From the NCBI GenBank assembly GCA_019359275.1, contig JAHHHP010000017.1:1-64000 (forward strand): 64,000 nt of DNA, in the 5' to 3' direction. The position numbers and the translations under genes are program-made. Positions 14,291-23,514 of this stretch are shown here, in pieces. Under the pieces are notes generated by a model, which had not been told where the DNA came from, ran no database searches, and worked only from the letters and a program-made list of their open reading frames with translations. The stretch is from Myxacorys chilensis ATA2-1-KO14 (GTDB taxonomy: Bacteria; Cyanobacteriota; Cyanobacteriia; Leptolyngbyales; Leptolyngbyaceae). Within the stretch, counting starts at the first letter, position 1, and each line of letters opens with the position of its first letter.

Positions 14291-17047
14291 ATGTCAACTC
14301 TTGTTATCGTCGAATCTCCAACCAAAGCAAAGACTATCCGCAACTACTTGCCGCGCGGCTATCGGGTAGAGGCGTCGATGGGACATGTGCGTGACTTGCC
14401 GCAATCGACGGGTGACGTTCCTGCCTCCATTACCGACAAGAAAGTGCGGGAGCTTGGGGTGAACGTTGAGGCGAACTTTGAGCCGATTTATCTAGTCCCC
14501 AAAGACAAGGCTAAGGTTGTCAAAACGCTGAAAGACGCGCTGAAAGATGCTGATGAACTGGTTCTCGCGACTGACGAAGACCGCGAGGGAGAGAGTATTA
14601 GCTGGCACTTATTGCAGCTTCTCAAGCCAAAAGTGCCTGTTAAGCGCATGGTCTTTCACGAAATTACAGAAGAGGCGATTCAGGAGGCAATTCAGAATTG
14701 CCGTCAGGTGGATGAGCGGCTGGTGCGAGCGCAGGAGACGCGGCGCATTCTCGATCGCTTGGTGGGCTATACTCTCTCGCCCCTCCTCTGGAAGAAGATT
14801 GCGTACGGTCTATCAGCAGGACGGGTGCAGTCCGTCGCCGTTCGCGTGTTGGTGAATCGCGAACGAGAACGCCGCGCCTTCCGCAAAGGAAGTTATTGGG
14901 ATCTCAAAGCGCTGCTTGCCGTTGAAACGGACGCTAAAAGTAAAGCCAATAGCGAATTTGAAGCGAAGCTAGTTACGTTGGCAGGTCGCAAACTGGCAAC
15001 CGGAGCCGATTTTGATGAATCCACCGGACAGGTTGCAGCGGGTCGAAACGTCGTGTTGCTTAGCGAAGCGGAAGCGCGATCGCTGCAAGAGCGCTTAGGG
15101 GACAAACAGTGGACGGTAACAGACTTAGAAGAACGTCCTGTGACGCGCAAACCTTCGCCGCCGTTTACTACTTCAACTCTGCAACAAGAGTCGAACCGTA
15201 AGCTTGGCTTGTCGGCTCGCGACACGATGCGGACGGCGCAAAGCTTGTATGAGCAAGGCTACATCACATATATGCGAACCGACTCGGTGCATCTGTCGGG
15301 TCAAGCGATCGCAGCGGCTCGGAGTTGTGTTGAAGCCATGTACGGCACACCTTACCTGAGTCCTCAGCCTCGCCAATACACAACCAAGAGCAAAGGCGCA
15401 CAGGAAGCGCACGAGGCAATTCGCCCCTCTGGAAGCACCTTCCGGACTCCCCGCGAAACGGGTTTGAAAGGACGAGAGTTTCAACTCTACGATCTGATTT
15501 GGAAGCGCACGGTGGCAACCCAGATGGCAGAAGCGCGTCAAACGCAGATCACAGTTCAAATTGGGGTAGAAGATGCAGGCTTCCGCGCCAGCGGCAAGCG
15601 CATTGATTTCCCCGGATTTTTCCGAGCGTATGTCGAAGGATCAGATGATCCCAATGCCGCGATCGAAGATCAAGAACTCATTCTGCCCGCGATGCGATCA
15701 GGGGATCATCCCGACTGTCGAAATTTGGATGCGATCGGGCACGAAACTCAACCGCCCGCCCGCTTTACCGAAGCTTCTTTGGTGAAGACGTTGGAAAGTG
15801 AAGGCATTGGGCGACCGAGTACCTACGCCAGCATCATTAGCACCATTATTGACAAAGGTTACACTCAACTTGTTGGCAGTGCTTTGATCCCGACTTTTAC
15901 CGCGTTTGCCGTCACAGATCTACTCGAAAAGCACTTCCCGGATATTGTCGATCCAAAATTTACCTCCAAGATGGAGCAAAAACTGGACGATATTGCTGAT
16001 GGAGATATTGATTGGCTGCCGTACCTGCGAGAGTTTTATCTCGGCAATACAGGACTCGAAACTCAAGTGCGCGATCGAGAAAGCAACATCGATCCCAAAG
16101 ACGCCCGCACCATTCACCTTAACGATCTAGCGGCCAAGATCCGCATTAGCAAGACTGGCGCTTACATCGAATCCGAAAGCGGCAACATTAACCTTCCTAA
16201 AGATCTACCGCCTGCTGATCTCAATGCCGAGAAGGTTGAGGTCTTGCTGAAAGGACCCAGCAAACTTGGGCTGCATCCTGAGACGGGGGAGCCGATTTAT
16301 GTCAAGTTAGGACCCTACGGACATTACATTCAGCTTGGCGACAAAACTGACGAGAACCCGAAACCTAAAAACGTGTCCCTGCCGAAAGGCGTGAATCCAG
16401 AGAACGTCACGATGGAGCAAGCGCTGGGGTTGCTGTCCTTACCTCGCATGCTGGGTATGCACCCAGACACAGGTAGAAAGGTTCAGGCCGCGATCGGTCC
16501 TTATGGTCCGTACGTTGTTCATGATGTGGGCAAAGACGAGGAGACGGGCAAACCAAAGAAAGACTATCGATCGCTCAAAGCAGGCGATAACGTGATTACC
16601 ATTACCTTTGAGCGTGCCCTAGAAATGCTGGCAGAACCGAAAGCGGTACGGGGCAAGCGGGGGGCTGCAAAACCGCTTCGTGAGCTAGGCGGACACCCAG
16701 AGGATGATGAACCCGTTAATGTTTACGATGGTCCCTACGGCGCGTACATCAAGCACGGCAAAGTGAATGCGTCTGTCCCCGAAGGGCAGACCGTCGAGTC
16801 GTTGACGATGGATATGGCAGTGGAGGCGTTGTCTGCCAAAGCAGGTACGAAGAGCAAAGGGCGCAAGTCGTCTAAAACCTCGGCTAAGTCGGGCGGAACG
16901 GCGAAGACAACCGCGAAGAAGTCCAGCACGACAAAAACGGCGGCGAAGACTACGACTAAGAAGTCGACGGCTAAAAAATCGACGACCAAAACGGCTGCTG
17001 CAAAGAAGACAACTAGTACCCGAAAAAAGGTTCAAACGCCTGAGTGA
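14291..17047 (+). CDS. topA: DNA topoisomerase I
   Basis: 918 residues, type IA topoisomerase that relaxes negative supercoils. The Toprim domain is at the start (TLVIVESPTKAKTIRNYLPRGY; acidic ATDEDREGE about residue 93-101). The catalytic tyrosine lies in YITYMRTDS (about 328). The C-terminal half has repeated Topo_C_Rpt units (LGLHPETGEPIYVKLGPYGHYI and similar) in place of zinc fingers, as in cyanobacteria. The last 65 residues are a Lys/Thr/Ala tail resembling histone H1, probably for DNA binding. Single gene with a 490-bp upstream gap. Confidence 0.97.
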   Translation: MSTLVIVESPTKAKTIRNYLPRGYRVEASMGHVRDLPQSTGDVPASITDKKVRELGVNVEANFEPIYLVPKDKAKVVKTLKDALKDADELVLATDEDREGESISWHLLQLLKPKVPVKRMVFHEITEEAIQEAIQNCRQVDERLVRAQETRRILDRLVGYTLSPLLWKKIAYGLSAGRVQSVAVRVLVNRERERRAFRKGSYWDLKALLAVETDAKSKANSEFEAKLVTLAGRKLATGADFDESTGQVAAGRNVVLLSEAEARSLQERLGDKQWTVTDLEERPVTRKPSPPFTTSTLQQESNRKLGLSARDTMRTAQSLYEQGYITYMRTDSVHLSGQAIAAARSCVEAMYGTPYLSPQPRQYTTKSKGAQEAHEAIRPSGSTFRTPRETGLKGREFQLYDLIWKRTVATQMAEARQTQITVQIGVEDAGFRASGKRIDFPGFFRAYVEGSDDPNAAIEDQELILPAMRSGDHPDCRNLDAIGHETQPPARFTEASLVKTLESEGIGRPSTYASIISTIIDKGYTQLVGSALIPTFTAFAVTDLLEKHFPDIVDPKFTSKMEQKLDDIADGDIDWLPYLREFYLGNTGLETQVRDRESNIDPKDARTIHLNDLAAKIRISKTGAYIESESGNINLPKDLPPADLNAEKVEVLLKGPSKLGLHPETGEPIYVKLGPYGHYIQLGDKTDENPKPKNVSLPKGVNPENVTMEQALGLLSLPRMLGMHPDTGRKVQAAIGPYGPYVVHDVGKDEETGKPKKDYRSLKAGDNVITITFERALEMLAEPKAVRGKRGAAKPLRELGGHPEDDEPVNVYDGPYGAYIKHGKVNASVPEGQTVESLTMDMAVEALSAKAGTKSKGRKSSKTSAKSGGTAKTTAKKSSTTKTAAKTTTKKSTAKKSTTKTAAAKKTTSTRKKVQTPE

Positions 17048-17145
17048 TCTGGCTCTAACTAGTCGTGGGAGATCACCTCGAAGCAGGAGCGTTAGTTCTA
17101 TTAGCTTGTGACCCTAACAAAACTTGTGATTGCGCGAATAAAACC

Positions 17146-17271
17146 AGGTTTTGCTTCGACAAGATCAGGTTTTGTCGCGATGAAAGCAAATTTTGTTCGG
17201 ATGAAATAAGGTTTTGTGACAACGCGACCAGGTTTTGTCGTGATGAAACTTGGTTTTGTTCAAATGAACTC
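17146..17271. repeat. 21-bp tandem repeat (six units)
   Basis: Six head-to-tail 21-bp units start at 17146, 17167, 17188, 17209, 17230 and 17251, each around (A/T)GGTTTTGT followed by CGNGATGAA-like sequence. Units differ by several bases. Because 21 is a multiple of three, frames stay open on both strands: RFC-DE heptads on plus, SRQNL heptads on minus. Neither frame has other support. The repeat lies between topA and an alpha/beta hydrolase gene. Apart from this the 17048-17353 gap holds nothing I recognise. Confidence 0.85.
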
Positions 17272-17353
17272 TGCGATCGCTTTGCAAGCTCCAAAGGATC
17301 ACACGGAGCAAATCAAAGTTCGTGCGAATTGAGCTACTCGCAGTTTGCACAAT

Positions 17354-18208
17354 CTACTTTACGGCTTGCTCAACAAATTGCTGAACAACCTGGGTGTACT
17401 CCTTAGCCATGTGGTTGTCATGTCCTCCGTCTGGAATGATCAACAGTTGTTTAGAATTAGAGGCTGCCGCAGCGTATAAACTCTTTCCCATCTCAGTAGG
17501 AATTTGTAGATCTTTAGTACCTTGAATAATGAGAACGGGCATTTTTATAGATTTCATTTTCTCTTGTGACTCAAATTTTTGTCCTAATAACAATTCGACT
17601 GGAAATAGCCAGTACAAACCAAGCCGCTTAGTCATATCACGCATACTTGTAAACGAGCTTTGTACAATTAATGCTGCGGCTTCTGGATGCTTGGCAGCGA
17701 GATCAATTGCGATCGCTCCACCTACAGAATGACCATAGATAATGATCTGAGTTGAAGGAACCTTGCGCATTTGGGTTAAATAATTCCAAGCTGCTTGAGC
17801 ATCCTCGTAAACTTGAGATTCAGTTGGAAATTTTCCTTCACTTTGACCAAAGCCTCGGTAGTCAAACAAGAAAATGGAGTAACCCAGTTTGTGAAATTGC
17901 AATGCTTGACTAACGTTTGCGCCGATGTTAACTGCATTGTGATGAAGGTACAACATCACGGGAGCACCAGGTTTCTGAGCAGGAATCCACCAACCATGTA
18001 GCCGTTCAACCTTGCCATCTGATGTTGAAATGGGAATCCAAACGTCTTCGTATTTAAGTTGATAAAGCTTTGGAGTGTGTTCTAAATCATGGAAGGGAAT
18101 GAAAATGAGACGCTGTTGTTGAAAGTAAAGAGCAACGCAGATCAACCCATAAAAGATTGAAAATCGCAGCAAAAACTTTCGCGATCGCTTGCCCATCAAT
18201 CTAGCCAT
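17354..18208 (-). CDS. Membrane-anchored alpha/beta hydrolase
   Basis: 284 residues. A single N-terminal membrane segment (about 12-30) precedes an alpha/beta hydrolase fold resembling the Bem46/ABHD13 group. The nucleophile elbow is GHSVGG (Ser about 161). The acid is probably in QGTKDLQIP and the histidine in PDGGHDNH. LFDYRGFGQSEG is the usual oxyanion/strand-4 segment. Substrate unknown. The gene's 3' end reaches close to the tandem repeat, so the repeat may influence its termination. Confidence 0.88.
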   Translation of the reverse strand: MARLMGKRSRKFLLRFSIFYGLICVALYFQQQRLIFIPFHDLEHTPKLYQLKYEDVWIPISTSDGKVERLHGWWIPAQKPGAPVMLYLHHNAVNIGANVSQALQFHKLGYSIFLFDYRGFGQSEGKFPTESQVYEDAQAAWNYLTQMRKVPSTQIIIYGHSVGGAIAIDLAAKHPEAAALIVQSSFTSMRDMTKRLGLYWLFPVELLLGQKFESQEKMKSIKMPVLIIQGTKDLQIPTEMGKSLYAAAASNSKQLLIIPDGGHDNHMAKEYTQVVQQFVEQAVK

Positions 18209-18280
18209 TCAACATCTCGCCAGAAACTTTATCACTGCACTTTATCATTGATGTTCGTAATTTTTGACAAAGCAAAAAAT

Positions 18281-18299
18281 GGGTGGAAATTTTCCACCC
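18281..18299 (-). terminator. Terminator hairpin after the TA/clpB-remnant block
   Basis: GGGTGGAAA pairs with TTTCCACCC around one base, and on the minus strand it is followed by ATTTTTTG. It would end transcription of the hicAB-like block and the clpB remnant. Confidence 0.7.
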
Positions 18300-18330
18300 T
18301 ACTTGCAGAGTTTAACTGCGTGTTGTTGCG

Positions 18331-18450
18331 TTGTCAGCACTTCAGATGGCAACCGCTTAAACTCTAGGCGCTCTGTTTCGCCCACATTGACACAGATCGT
18401 GTCGCTGTCAATGACTCACCGCGTAAAATTTGCTTGGCGATCGCGTTGAA
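18331..18450 (-). pseudogene. clpB: Duplicated 3'-end remnant of clpB
   Basis: About 120 bp with close similarity to the 3' end of the intact clpB at 20579, by eye roughly 80% identical. It encodes [20 protein letters not shown] like ClpB and, upstream, [10 protein letters not shown]. One frameshift separates the two parts and the clpB stop codon is lost. The rest of the gene is absent. It lies in the same orientation as clpB, 2.1 kb away, with accessory genes between. Confidence 0.85.
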
Positions 18451-18475
18451 ATTATCTTTAATAAACCTGAAGAAA

Positions 18476-18721
18476 TTAATATTCTACTGACGGTAAAGGA
18501 ATTTCATCGTGGAATTCAAAAGCTGTCTCTAACCAAGCCTCTTTTGCATCTTGGATATTGCTTATTGCTTCTTCTAGCGTCTCACCTTGAGAGATGCATC
18601 CTGGAAGATCCTTGATCATCACAGTGTATCCACCATCAGATTCTGGATAAAGGGTAATGGCATAGTTTAGGTTGATGTAATCTTCTAAAGAGTTAAGCTT
18701 CTCCTTAATCTTCTGGCTCAT
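18476..18721 (-). CDS. hicB: HicB-like antitoxin
   Basis: 81 residues of the HicB family: YAITLYPESDGGYTVMIKDLPGCISQGETLEEAISNIQDAKEAWLE. It is overlapped at its 5' end (17 bp) by a small HicA-like gene, the usual hicA-hicB order. It lies between a clpB remnant and an unknown protein, in what looks like an accessory block. Confidence 0.9.
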   Translation of the reverse strand: MSQKIKEKLNSLEDYINLNYAITLYPESDGGYTVMIKDLPGCISQGETLEEAISNIQDAKEAWLETAFEFHDEIPLPSVEY

Positions 18722-18878
18722 CCTGCCATTCCTCCAACTTTAACAATGCAGCGATTTGCTTAATGTATACTCCTTTCACCATTCTCCCGCCTGTTTTTGG
18801 CACTGTAATCTTCAGCCCATCAAAATTACGAAATGTATGGTGACTTCCTTTTGAACGCATTTCCTTAACTCTGAACAC
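18705..18878 (-). CDS. hicA: HicA-like toxin, apparently shortened at the N-terminus
   Basis: About 57 residues from a GTG at 18878 (or 51 from ATG at 18860). It contains MRSKGSHHTFRNFDG with the catalytic GSHH, then ITVPKTGGRMVKGVYIKQI, the core of HicA. The usual N-terminal helix (about 15-20 residues before the KGSHH block) is missing because an in-frame stop lies just upstream of the GTG. It may be inactive. It overlaps the hicB start. Confidence 0.7.
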   Translation of the reverse strand: MFRVKEMRSKGSHHTFRNFDGLKITVPKTGGRMVKGVYIKQIAALLKLEEWQDEPED

Positions 18879-18964
18879 TTAAGAGATGGTAAACAGTATC
18901 AAATTTTTGGTGGTTCCCGCTTGAACTGCTCGATTAGCTTATCGAGTTTATTTACAAAAACGAG

Positions 18965-19927
18965 TTATTTATCATCGGAATCTGTCTCAGATGCACCTTC
19001 AAGCAAGTGTTGCCTAGCAGCAGTTAAATATTGTTTTTCATGTTCAGCACTAGTTAAAAATTGCTTACCATTCACAGTAACTTTAGATTCACCAGAAAAG
19101 AGATAGTTCAGCCGATGCCCTAATGTGATGCCTGATTTCTGCAACTGTTCTTTCATCTCAGTTGTGTCAATACCAGCTTCATCTAACTTTTGTTGAAGAT
19201 GAAGTACAGCTTCTATTGCTTGAGCATTTTTCGGAATTTCAGCAAGCTTACCTTCTGAAGTATGTTTTCTGTAGAAAAAATCAACAACATCACGAATGCA
19301 AGAGGTAAGAAACTTAATGACTTCGCTATTGCCGAGAATTCCTATGTGAAGGCTGCCTGTTTCAATCTTAATTACTCGAAGTGGAAAATCTGTTTCTGAG
19401 ATTTCTAGAAGCTGACACACTTCTGAGTAAATTTGCCGAATCGCTTCTAGCTTTTCTACTACTTCTGCGTAAAGGTAGTCAGAATTTAGAAAAAGCGAAA
19501 GCTGTTCAAGTTCTGAGTGATCATACTCAGCTTGAGGAAGCAACTTTGAGATGGTCAATTGAGTCTGAGCTTCAAAGTTCTCTAAAGTTATAGAAAATCT
19601 GCTTGAAGCATCTATGAGTGCCCAGATTGCAGAGTCTTGATATCCTTGAAGGGCTTGCTGATATTTATTTCTAAATAAATTAAATAGGGAAACAAGTCGA
19701 CCAAAAAATTCTTCACCTTGAAAATCTTTCTCTACTAAGTCAAGGGCATTTTTTATGTCTCGAAGCTCATCATATACTGCTCCAATATCAGCACTTTGCA
19801 GAAAAGAACGAGCTGAGTAGATTTGGGTTAAATAATCGTTTCTAGAGAGATTAAATTTACTAATATCCCCGCCAGCTAACAAAATTTTATTGGCAATCTC
19901 ATTTGTTTTTTGTTCATATGAAGTCAA
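18965..19927 (-). CDS. Uncharacterised protein, 5' end frameshifted
   Basis: 320 residues read from TTG 19927. I do not recognise the family. It is largely helical with acidic patches. A conserved-looking hydrophobic block (RVIKIETGSLHIGILGNSEV) leads into FLTSCIRDVVDFFYRKHTSEGKLAEIP, and the tail is short. TTG is unlikely to be the native start: sequence directly upstream, from ATG 20013, encodes MNSYQIVERLNTIQQAIANS and would read straight into this frame but for one missing A near 19928. A duplicated copy of that 5' segment at 20013-20162 keeps the A. So the gene was probably about 349 residues and is now damaged, or translated only by frameshifting. Confidence 0.65.
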   Translation of the reverse strand: MTSYEQKTNEIANKILLAGGDISKFNLSRNDYLTQIYSARSFLQSADIGAVYDELRDIKNALDLVEKDFQGEEFFGRLVSLFNLFRNKYQQALQGYQDSAIWALIDASSRFSITLENFEAQTQLTISKLLPQAEYDHSELEQLSLFLNSDYLYAEVVEKLEAIRQIYSEVCQLLEISETDFPLRVIKIETGSLHIGILGNSEVIKFLTSCIRDVVDFFYRKHTSEGKLAEIPKNAQAIEAVLHLQQKLDEAGIDTTEMKEQLQKSGITLGHRLNYLFSGESKVTVNGKQFLTSAEHEKQYLTAARQHLLEGASETDSDDK

Positions 19928-20217
19928 TCTCGAATCACTGCTATTAAACTTTTAGAGTTAGCAATTGCTTGCTGAATTGTGTTGAGTCTTTCTACAATCT
20001 GATATGAATTCATTAAATCTTACTCATTAGCATATACGGCAAAAGATTGTAAGGTAATTTTACATATGAAGTCAATTCTCGAATCACTGCTATTGAACTT
20101 TCAGAGTTGGCAATTACTTGCTGAATTGTGTTGAGTCTTTCTACAATTGGATACGGATTCATTAGATCTTACTCATTAGCATATACAGCAAAAGATTGTA
20201 AGGTGATTTTACATATG
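19915..20217. repeat. Tandem duplication, about 148-bp unit
   Basis: Two near-identical units of about 148 bp abut each other (roughly 19920-20067 and 20068-20217). Each carries TTGAATTGTGTTGAGTCTTT or near-variants. The unit covers the 5' end and upstream region of the unknown gene at 18965-19927. A single-base indel distinguishes the copies at the critical coding position. Confidence 0.85.
20013..20162 (-). CDS. 49-residue small ORF: duplicated N-terminus of the neighbouring unknown protein
   Basis: ATG 20162 to TAA 20013-20015. The peptide starts MNPYPIVERLNTIQQVIANS, matches the lost N-terminus of the downstream protein through RELTSY, then runs into the repeat-derived tail KLPYNLLPYMLMSKI. 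Its stop overlaps the ATG at 20013 (TAATG). It is probably a by-product of the tandem duplication; expression is unknown. Confidence 0.5.
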   Translation of the reverse strand: MNPYPIVERLNTIQQVIANSESSIAVIRELTSYVKLPYNLLPYMLMSKI

Positions 20218-20296
20218 AACTAGCTAATCCTCTTCCAAGATAGTCAAGGCCGATATTCGTGTCTAGGACAAACTTCGGCTGTTTATTCCCATTCAT
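20162..20296 (-). pseudogene. Truncated PIN-domain toxin
   Basis: ATG 20296, overlapping the antitoxin stop. The first 23 residues include FVLDTNIGLDYLGRG, the N-terminal strand and first catalytic Asp (LDTN) of PIN-domain ribonucleases. After LGRG the frame runs into repeat-derived sequence and stops at 20162-20164. The remaining PIN domain with the other acidic residues is gone, so the toxin is inactive. The duplication block has replaced its 3' part. Confidence 0.7.
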
Positions 20297-20498
20297 TTCT
20301 GATTCTGCGCTGATACTTTAAGGGATCTTCTGTTAGCTGAAGAATGCCTTCAAATTCACTAATATCATCTGGGGTCTCATCTTCAAGCTGATAGTCCTCC
20401 AAAATCTTCTCAATTTGTTGCCAATCTTGGTAATTAATTAGAACCGCGATCGGTTGCATCGTCTCATCAGTAACGATTTTCTTTTTGAAAGACAACAT
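20283..20498 (-). CDS. Antitoxin partner of a PIN-type toxin
   Basis: 71 residues from ATG 20498, which has a strong GGAAGGGAG ribosome-binding site. The sequence MLSFKKKIVTDETMQPIAVLINYQDWQQIEKILEDYQLED looks like Phd/YefM-style antitoxins, which neutralise a toxin through the C-terminal half and bind their own promoter through the N-terminal half. It is followed, with overlap, by a truncated PIN toxin. A longer frame from 20576 would run through the clpB terminator and is not credible. Confidence 0.75.
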   Translation of the reverse strand: MLSFKKKIVTDETMQPIAVLINYQDWQQIEKILEDYQLEDETPDDISEFEGILQLTEDPLKYQRRIRNEWE

Positions 20499-20532
20499 AC
20501 TCCCTTCCTCAAATGACAGATATGAACATGAC

Positions 20533-20568
20533 TTAAAAAAATGGGATGAGTGTGTCACCCATCCCATT
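20533..20568 (-). terminator. clpB terminator
   Basis: On the minus strand AATGGGATG pairs with CATCCCATT (20540-20548 and 20560-20568), and TTTTTT follows. It lies directly after the clpB stop codon. Confidence 0.85.
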
Positions 20569-20578
20569 CGTATCACAA

Positions 20579-23203
20579 TTATTGAGTTGTCAGCACTTCA
20601 GACGGCAATCGCTTAAACTCTAGCCGCTCCGTCTCACCCACATCGACAAAGATGGTATCTCCATCCGTATATTCGCCGCGTAGGATCTGCTTCGCGATCG
20701 CAGTTTCCAACTCCCTCTGAATCGCTCGCTTCAGGGGACGCGCTCCGTAGACCGGATCGAAGCCCAGATCTGCCAAGAAATCGAGCGCCGAATCTGACAA
20801 TTTGAGCGACATCTTCCGCTCTGCCAACCGTTGCTCCAATCGCTTGATTTGAATCTTGACGATCTCACGAAGCTCCGACTTCTGCAAGCTGTGGAAGATG
20901 ATCGTGTCATCAATCCGGTTTAGGAACTCTGGACGGAAACTGGCTCGCATTGCTTCCATCACCCGCGATCTCATCTCTGGGTAACGCGCATCATCGCCGC
21001 CGTACTCAAAGATGTATTGCGATCCAATATTGGAAGTCATGATGATGATTGTGTTTTTGAAGTCCACCGTGCGACCTTGAGAATCAGTGACGCGACCATC
21101 ATCGAGAATTTGCAACATCACGTTGAACACGTCAGGATGCGCTTTCTCAATTTCATCAAACAGAATCACAGAATACGGACGGCGACGAATGGCTTCGGTT
21201 AACTGTCCGCCTTCTTCGTATCCGACATATCCCGGAGGCGCACCGATCAGGCGAGACACGGCGTGCTTCTCCATGTACTCTGACATGTCGATCCGCACCA
21301 TCGCTTCTTCGGTGTCAAACAGGTAAGACGCCAGCGCTTTGGCAAGCTCGGTTTTACCCACACCCGTGGGACCTAGAAAGATGAAACTGGCAGTCGGACG
21401 GTTTGGATCGGCAAGTCCGGCTCGCGATCGCTGAATGGCATCGGCAACGGCGGTCACAGCTTCATCCTGTCCAATCACGCGCTTGTGTAACACATCTTCC
21501 AGGTGCAGCAGTTTCTGCATCTCCGATTCGACCAATTTACTCACCGGAATGCCTGTCCACTTGGAAATGATCTCGGCAATGTCGGCTTCGGTCACTTCTT
21601 CTCGCAGCAGGGTTTTTCCACTTTTCTGCGTCTGCAAAAGCTGTGATTCAGCTTCTTGCAATCGGCGGTTCAAGTCGGTCAATTTGCCGTACTTCAGTTC
21701 GGCAGCACGATTGAGATCATAATCTCGCTCGGCTTGCTGAACTTCAATGTTGACCCGATCGATCTCTTCTTTCAGCGTCCGCAACTGATCAATGATGCTT
21801 TTTTCGGCTTGCCATTGAGCGTTGAAGCGGCTTTGCTCTTCTTTAAGATCGGCGAGTTCTCGGTCAAGTCGTTCTAAGCGATCGCGTGAAGCGTTGTCGT
21901 ATTCATTTTGTAGCGACAAGCGCTCCATTTCCATTTGCAGGATTTTGCGATCAACTTCATCTAGCTCTTCTGGCTTCGATGTGATCTCCATTTTTAGTTT
22001 GGCCGCCGCTTCGTCTACCAAGTCAATCGCTTTATCAGGTAGGAAACGATCGCTGATGTATCGATTGGATAAGGTCGCTGCGGCAACTAATGAGCTATCA
22101 GAAATCTTGACGCCGTGGTGGACTTCATAGCGCTCTTTTAACCCCCGCAGGATCGAGATCGTATCTTCCACAGAGGGCTGACCGACGAAAACCTGTTGGA
22201 AACGTCGTTCAAGTGCCGCATCTTTTTCGATGTATTTGCGATATTCATCCAATGTGGTTGCACCAACGCAACGCAATTCTCCCCGCGCCAACATCGGCTT
22301 GAGCAAGTTGCCAGCATCCATTGCGCCTTGGGTTGCGCCTGCGCCCACAACAGTATGAATTTCGTCGATAAACAGAATGATCGCCCCGCGTGAATCTGTG
22401 ACTTCTTTCAGAACGGCTTTTAAGCGCTCCTCAAATTCACCGCGATATTTTGCCCCTGCGATCAAAGAACCCATATCGAGCGCAATCAGTTTGCGATCGC
22501 GCAACGACTCTGGCACATCTCCATTGATGATTCGTTGCGCCAAACCTTCCGCGATCGCGGTTTTTCCAACGCCCGGTTCGCCAATTAGCACCGGATTATT
22601 CTTTGTCCGTCGAGACAGAATTTGAATCGTGCGGCGAATTTCGTCGTCTCGTCCAATCACCGGATCGAGTTTGCCTTGCCGCGCATAGTCGGTCAAGTCT
22701 CGTCCGTATTTCTCCAATGATTCGTACTTGTTTTCAGGCGTTTGATCCGTCACTTTTTGATTACCCCGAACCTGCGCGATCGCGTCTTTTAGTTTTGCTT
22801 CAGTAATTCTAAATTCTGCCAAAAGCCCTTTGCCAAATCGTTCGTCTTTGGCATAGCCCAGCAGTAAGTGTTCGATTGAAATAAAATCGTCGCCAAACTG
22901 CTTACGATAGTCTTCAGCGCGATCAAGCAAGGTGTCGGTGCTGCGTCCTAAATACACCGACGATCCGCTGCCAGAAACTTTAGGCTGACGATTGATATGT
23001 TCGTCGGCGCGATCGCGCAACTGCTGCACGTTGACGCCAAGTTTATTAAAAATGCTGGCGGCTAAGCCATCTTGTTCGAGCAGCGCTTTTAGCAAGTGTT
23101 CTGTTTCGATCTGCTGTTGCTGCACCTGCTTGACAATTTCTGGGGTGCGAACGATCGCTTCCCAGGCTTTTTCGGTGAATTTATTGGGATCGGTTGGCTG
23201 CAT
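20579..23203 (-). CDS. clpB: ATP-dependent disaggregase ClpB
   Basis: 874 residues from the ATG at 23203 ([17 protein letters not shown]), which has AGAGGGGAA upstream. A frame 15 codons longer lacks support. Domain order: Clp N-domain repeats (1-150), AAA1 with Walker A GEPGVGKT (about 205), middle coiled-coil domain (about 410-530), AAA2 with GPTGVGKT (about 610), and a C-terminal oligomerisation domain ending [10 protein letters not shown]. ClpB works with DnaK to dissolve aggregates after heat stress. A degraded copy of its 3' end lies at 18331-18450. No CIRCE-type element was noted in the upstream region. Confidence 0.97.
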   Translation of the reverse strand: MQPTDPNKFTEKAWEAIVRTPEIVKQVQQQQIETEHLLKALLEQDGLAASIFNKLGVNVQQLRDRADEHINRQPKVSGSGSSVYLGRSTDTLLDRAEDYRKQFGDDFISIEHLLLGYAKDERFGKGLLAEFRITEAKLKDAIAQVRGNQKVTDQTPENKYESLEKYGRDLTDYARQGKLDPVIGRDDEIRRTIQILSRRTKNNPVLIGEPGVGKTAIAEGLAQRIINGDVPESLRDRKLIALDMGSLIAGAKYRGEFEERLKAVLKEVTDSRGAIILFIDEIHTVVGAGATQGAMDAGNLLKPMLARGELRCVGATTLDEYRKYIEKDAALERRFQQVFVGQPSVEDTISILRGLKERYEVHHGVKISDSSLVAAATLSNRYISDRFLPDKAIDLVDEAAAKLKMEITSKPEELDEVDRKILQMEMERLSLQNEYDNASRDRLERLDRELADLKEEQSRFNAQWQAEKSIIDQLRTLKEEIDRVNIEVQQAERDYDLNRAAELKYGKLTDLNRRLQEAESQLLQTQKSGKTLLREEVTEADIAEIISKWTGIPVSKLVESEMQKLLHLEDVLHKRVIGQDEAVTAVADAIQRSRAGLADPNRPTASFIFLGPTGVGKTELAKALASYLFDTEEAMVRIDMSEYMEKHAVSRLIGAPPGYVGYEEGGQLTEAIRRRPYSVILFDEIEKAHPDVFNVMLQILDDGRVTDSQGRTVDFKNTIIIMTSNIGSQYIFEYGGDDARYPEMRSRVMEAMRASFRPEFLNRIDDTIIFHSLQKSELREIVKIQIKRLEQRLAERKMSLKLSDSALDFLADLGFDPVYGARPLKRAIQRELETAIAKQILRGEYTDGDTIFVDVGETERLEFKRLPSEVLTTQ

Positions 23204-23514
23204 CGCGTTCCCCTCTGAATCATCACGTTTAAATCTTGATATCGCCATTGTAGAGAAGGTAGCGCGATTCGGAAGATCGGTGTTTACACCTCTTCAAAGG
23301 GGAATTGCCGAAATAAGCGAAAGCTGCTTGGTAGGATGCTTTCACCGCAATCATATGAACTCCCGTAAAACCGACTGAAGCTCAAGTCTTAATCATTAAT
23401 GCCCTGCAACTCTTAAATCTGCTGAAATACGATTGATAAGACGACAGCAAAAGCAACATTGACTCAGGTTGCTGATGAAAATACGAAATAACACGATCGC
23501 GGCTAAAACAAACG

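Noticed and set aside
14071..14343. 90-residue minus-strand frame upstream of topA
   Set aside because: It overlaps the topA start and shows no domain or ribosome-binding site.
17065..17406. 113-residue Cys-rich plus-strand protein
   Set aside because: It is formed by the 21-bp tandem repeat and runs into the 3' end of the hydrolase gene; an equally good frame exists on the other strand.
20283..20576. 97-residue form of the antitoxin
   Set aside because: The extra N-terminus is translated from the clpB terminator hairpin; ATG 20498 has a strong ribosome-binding site.
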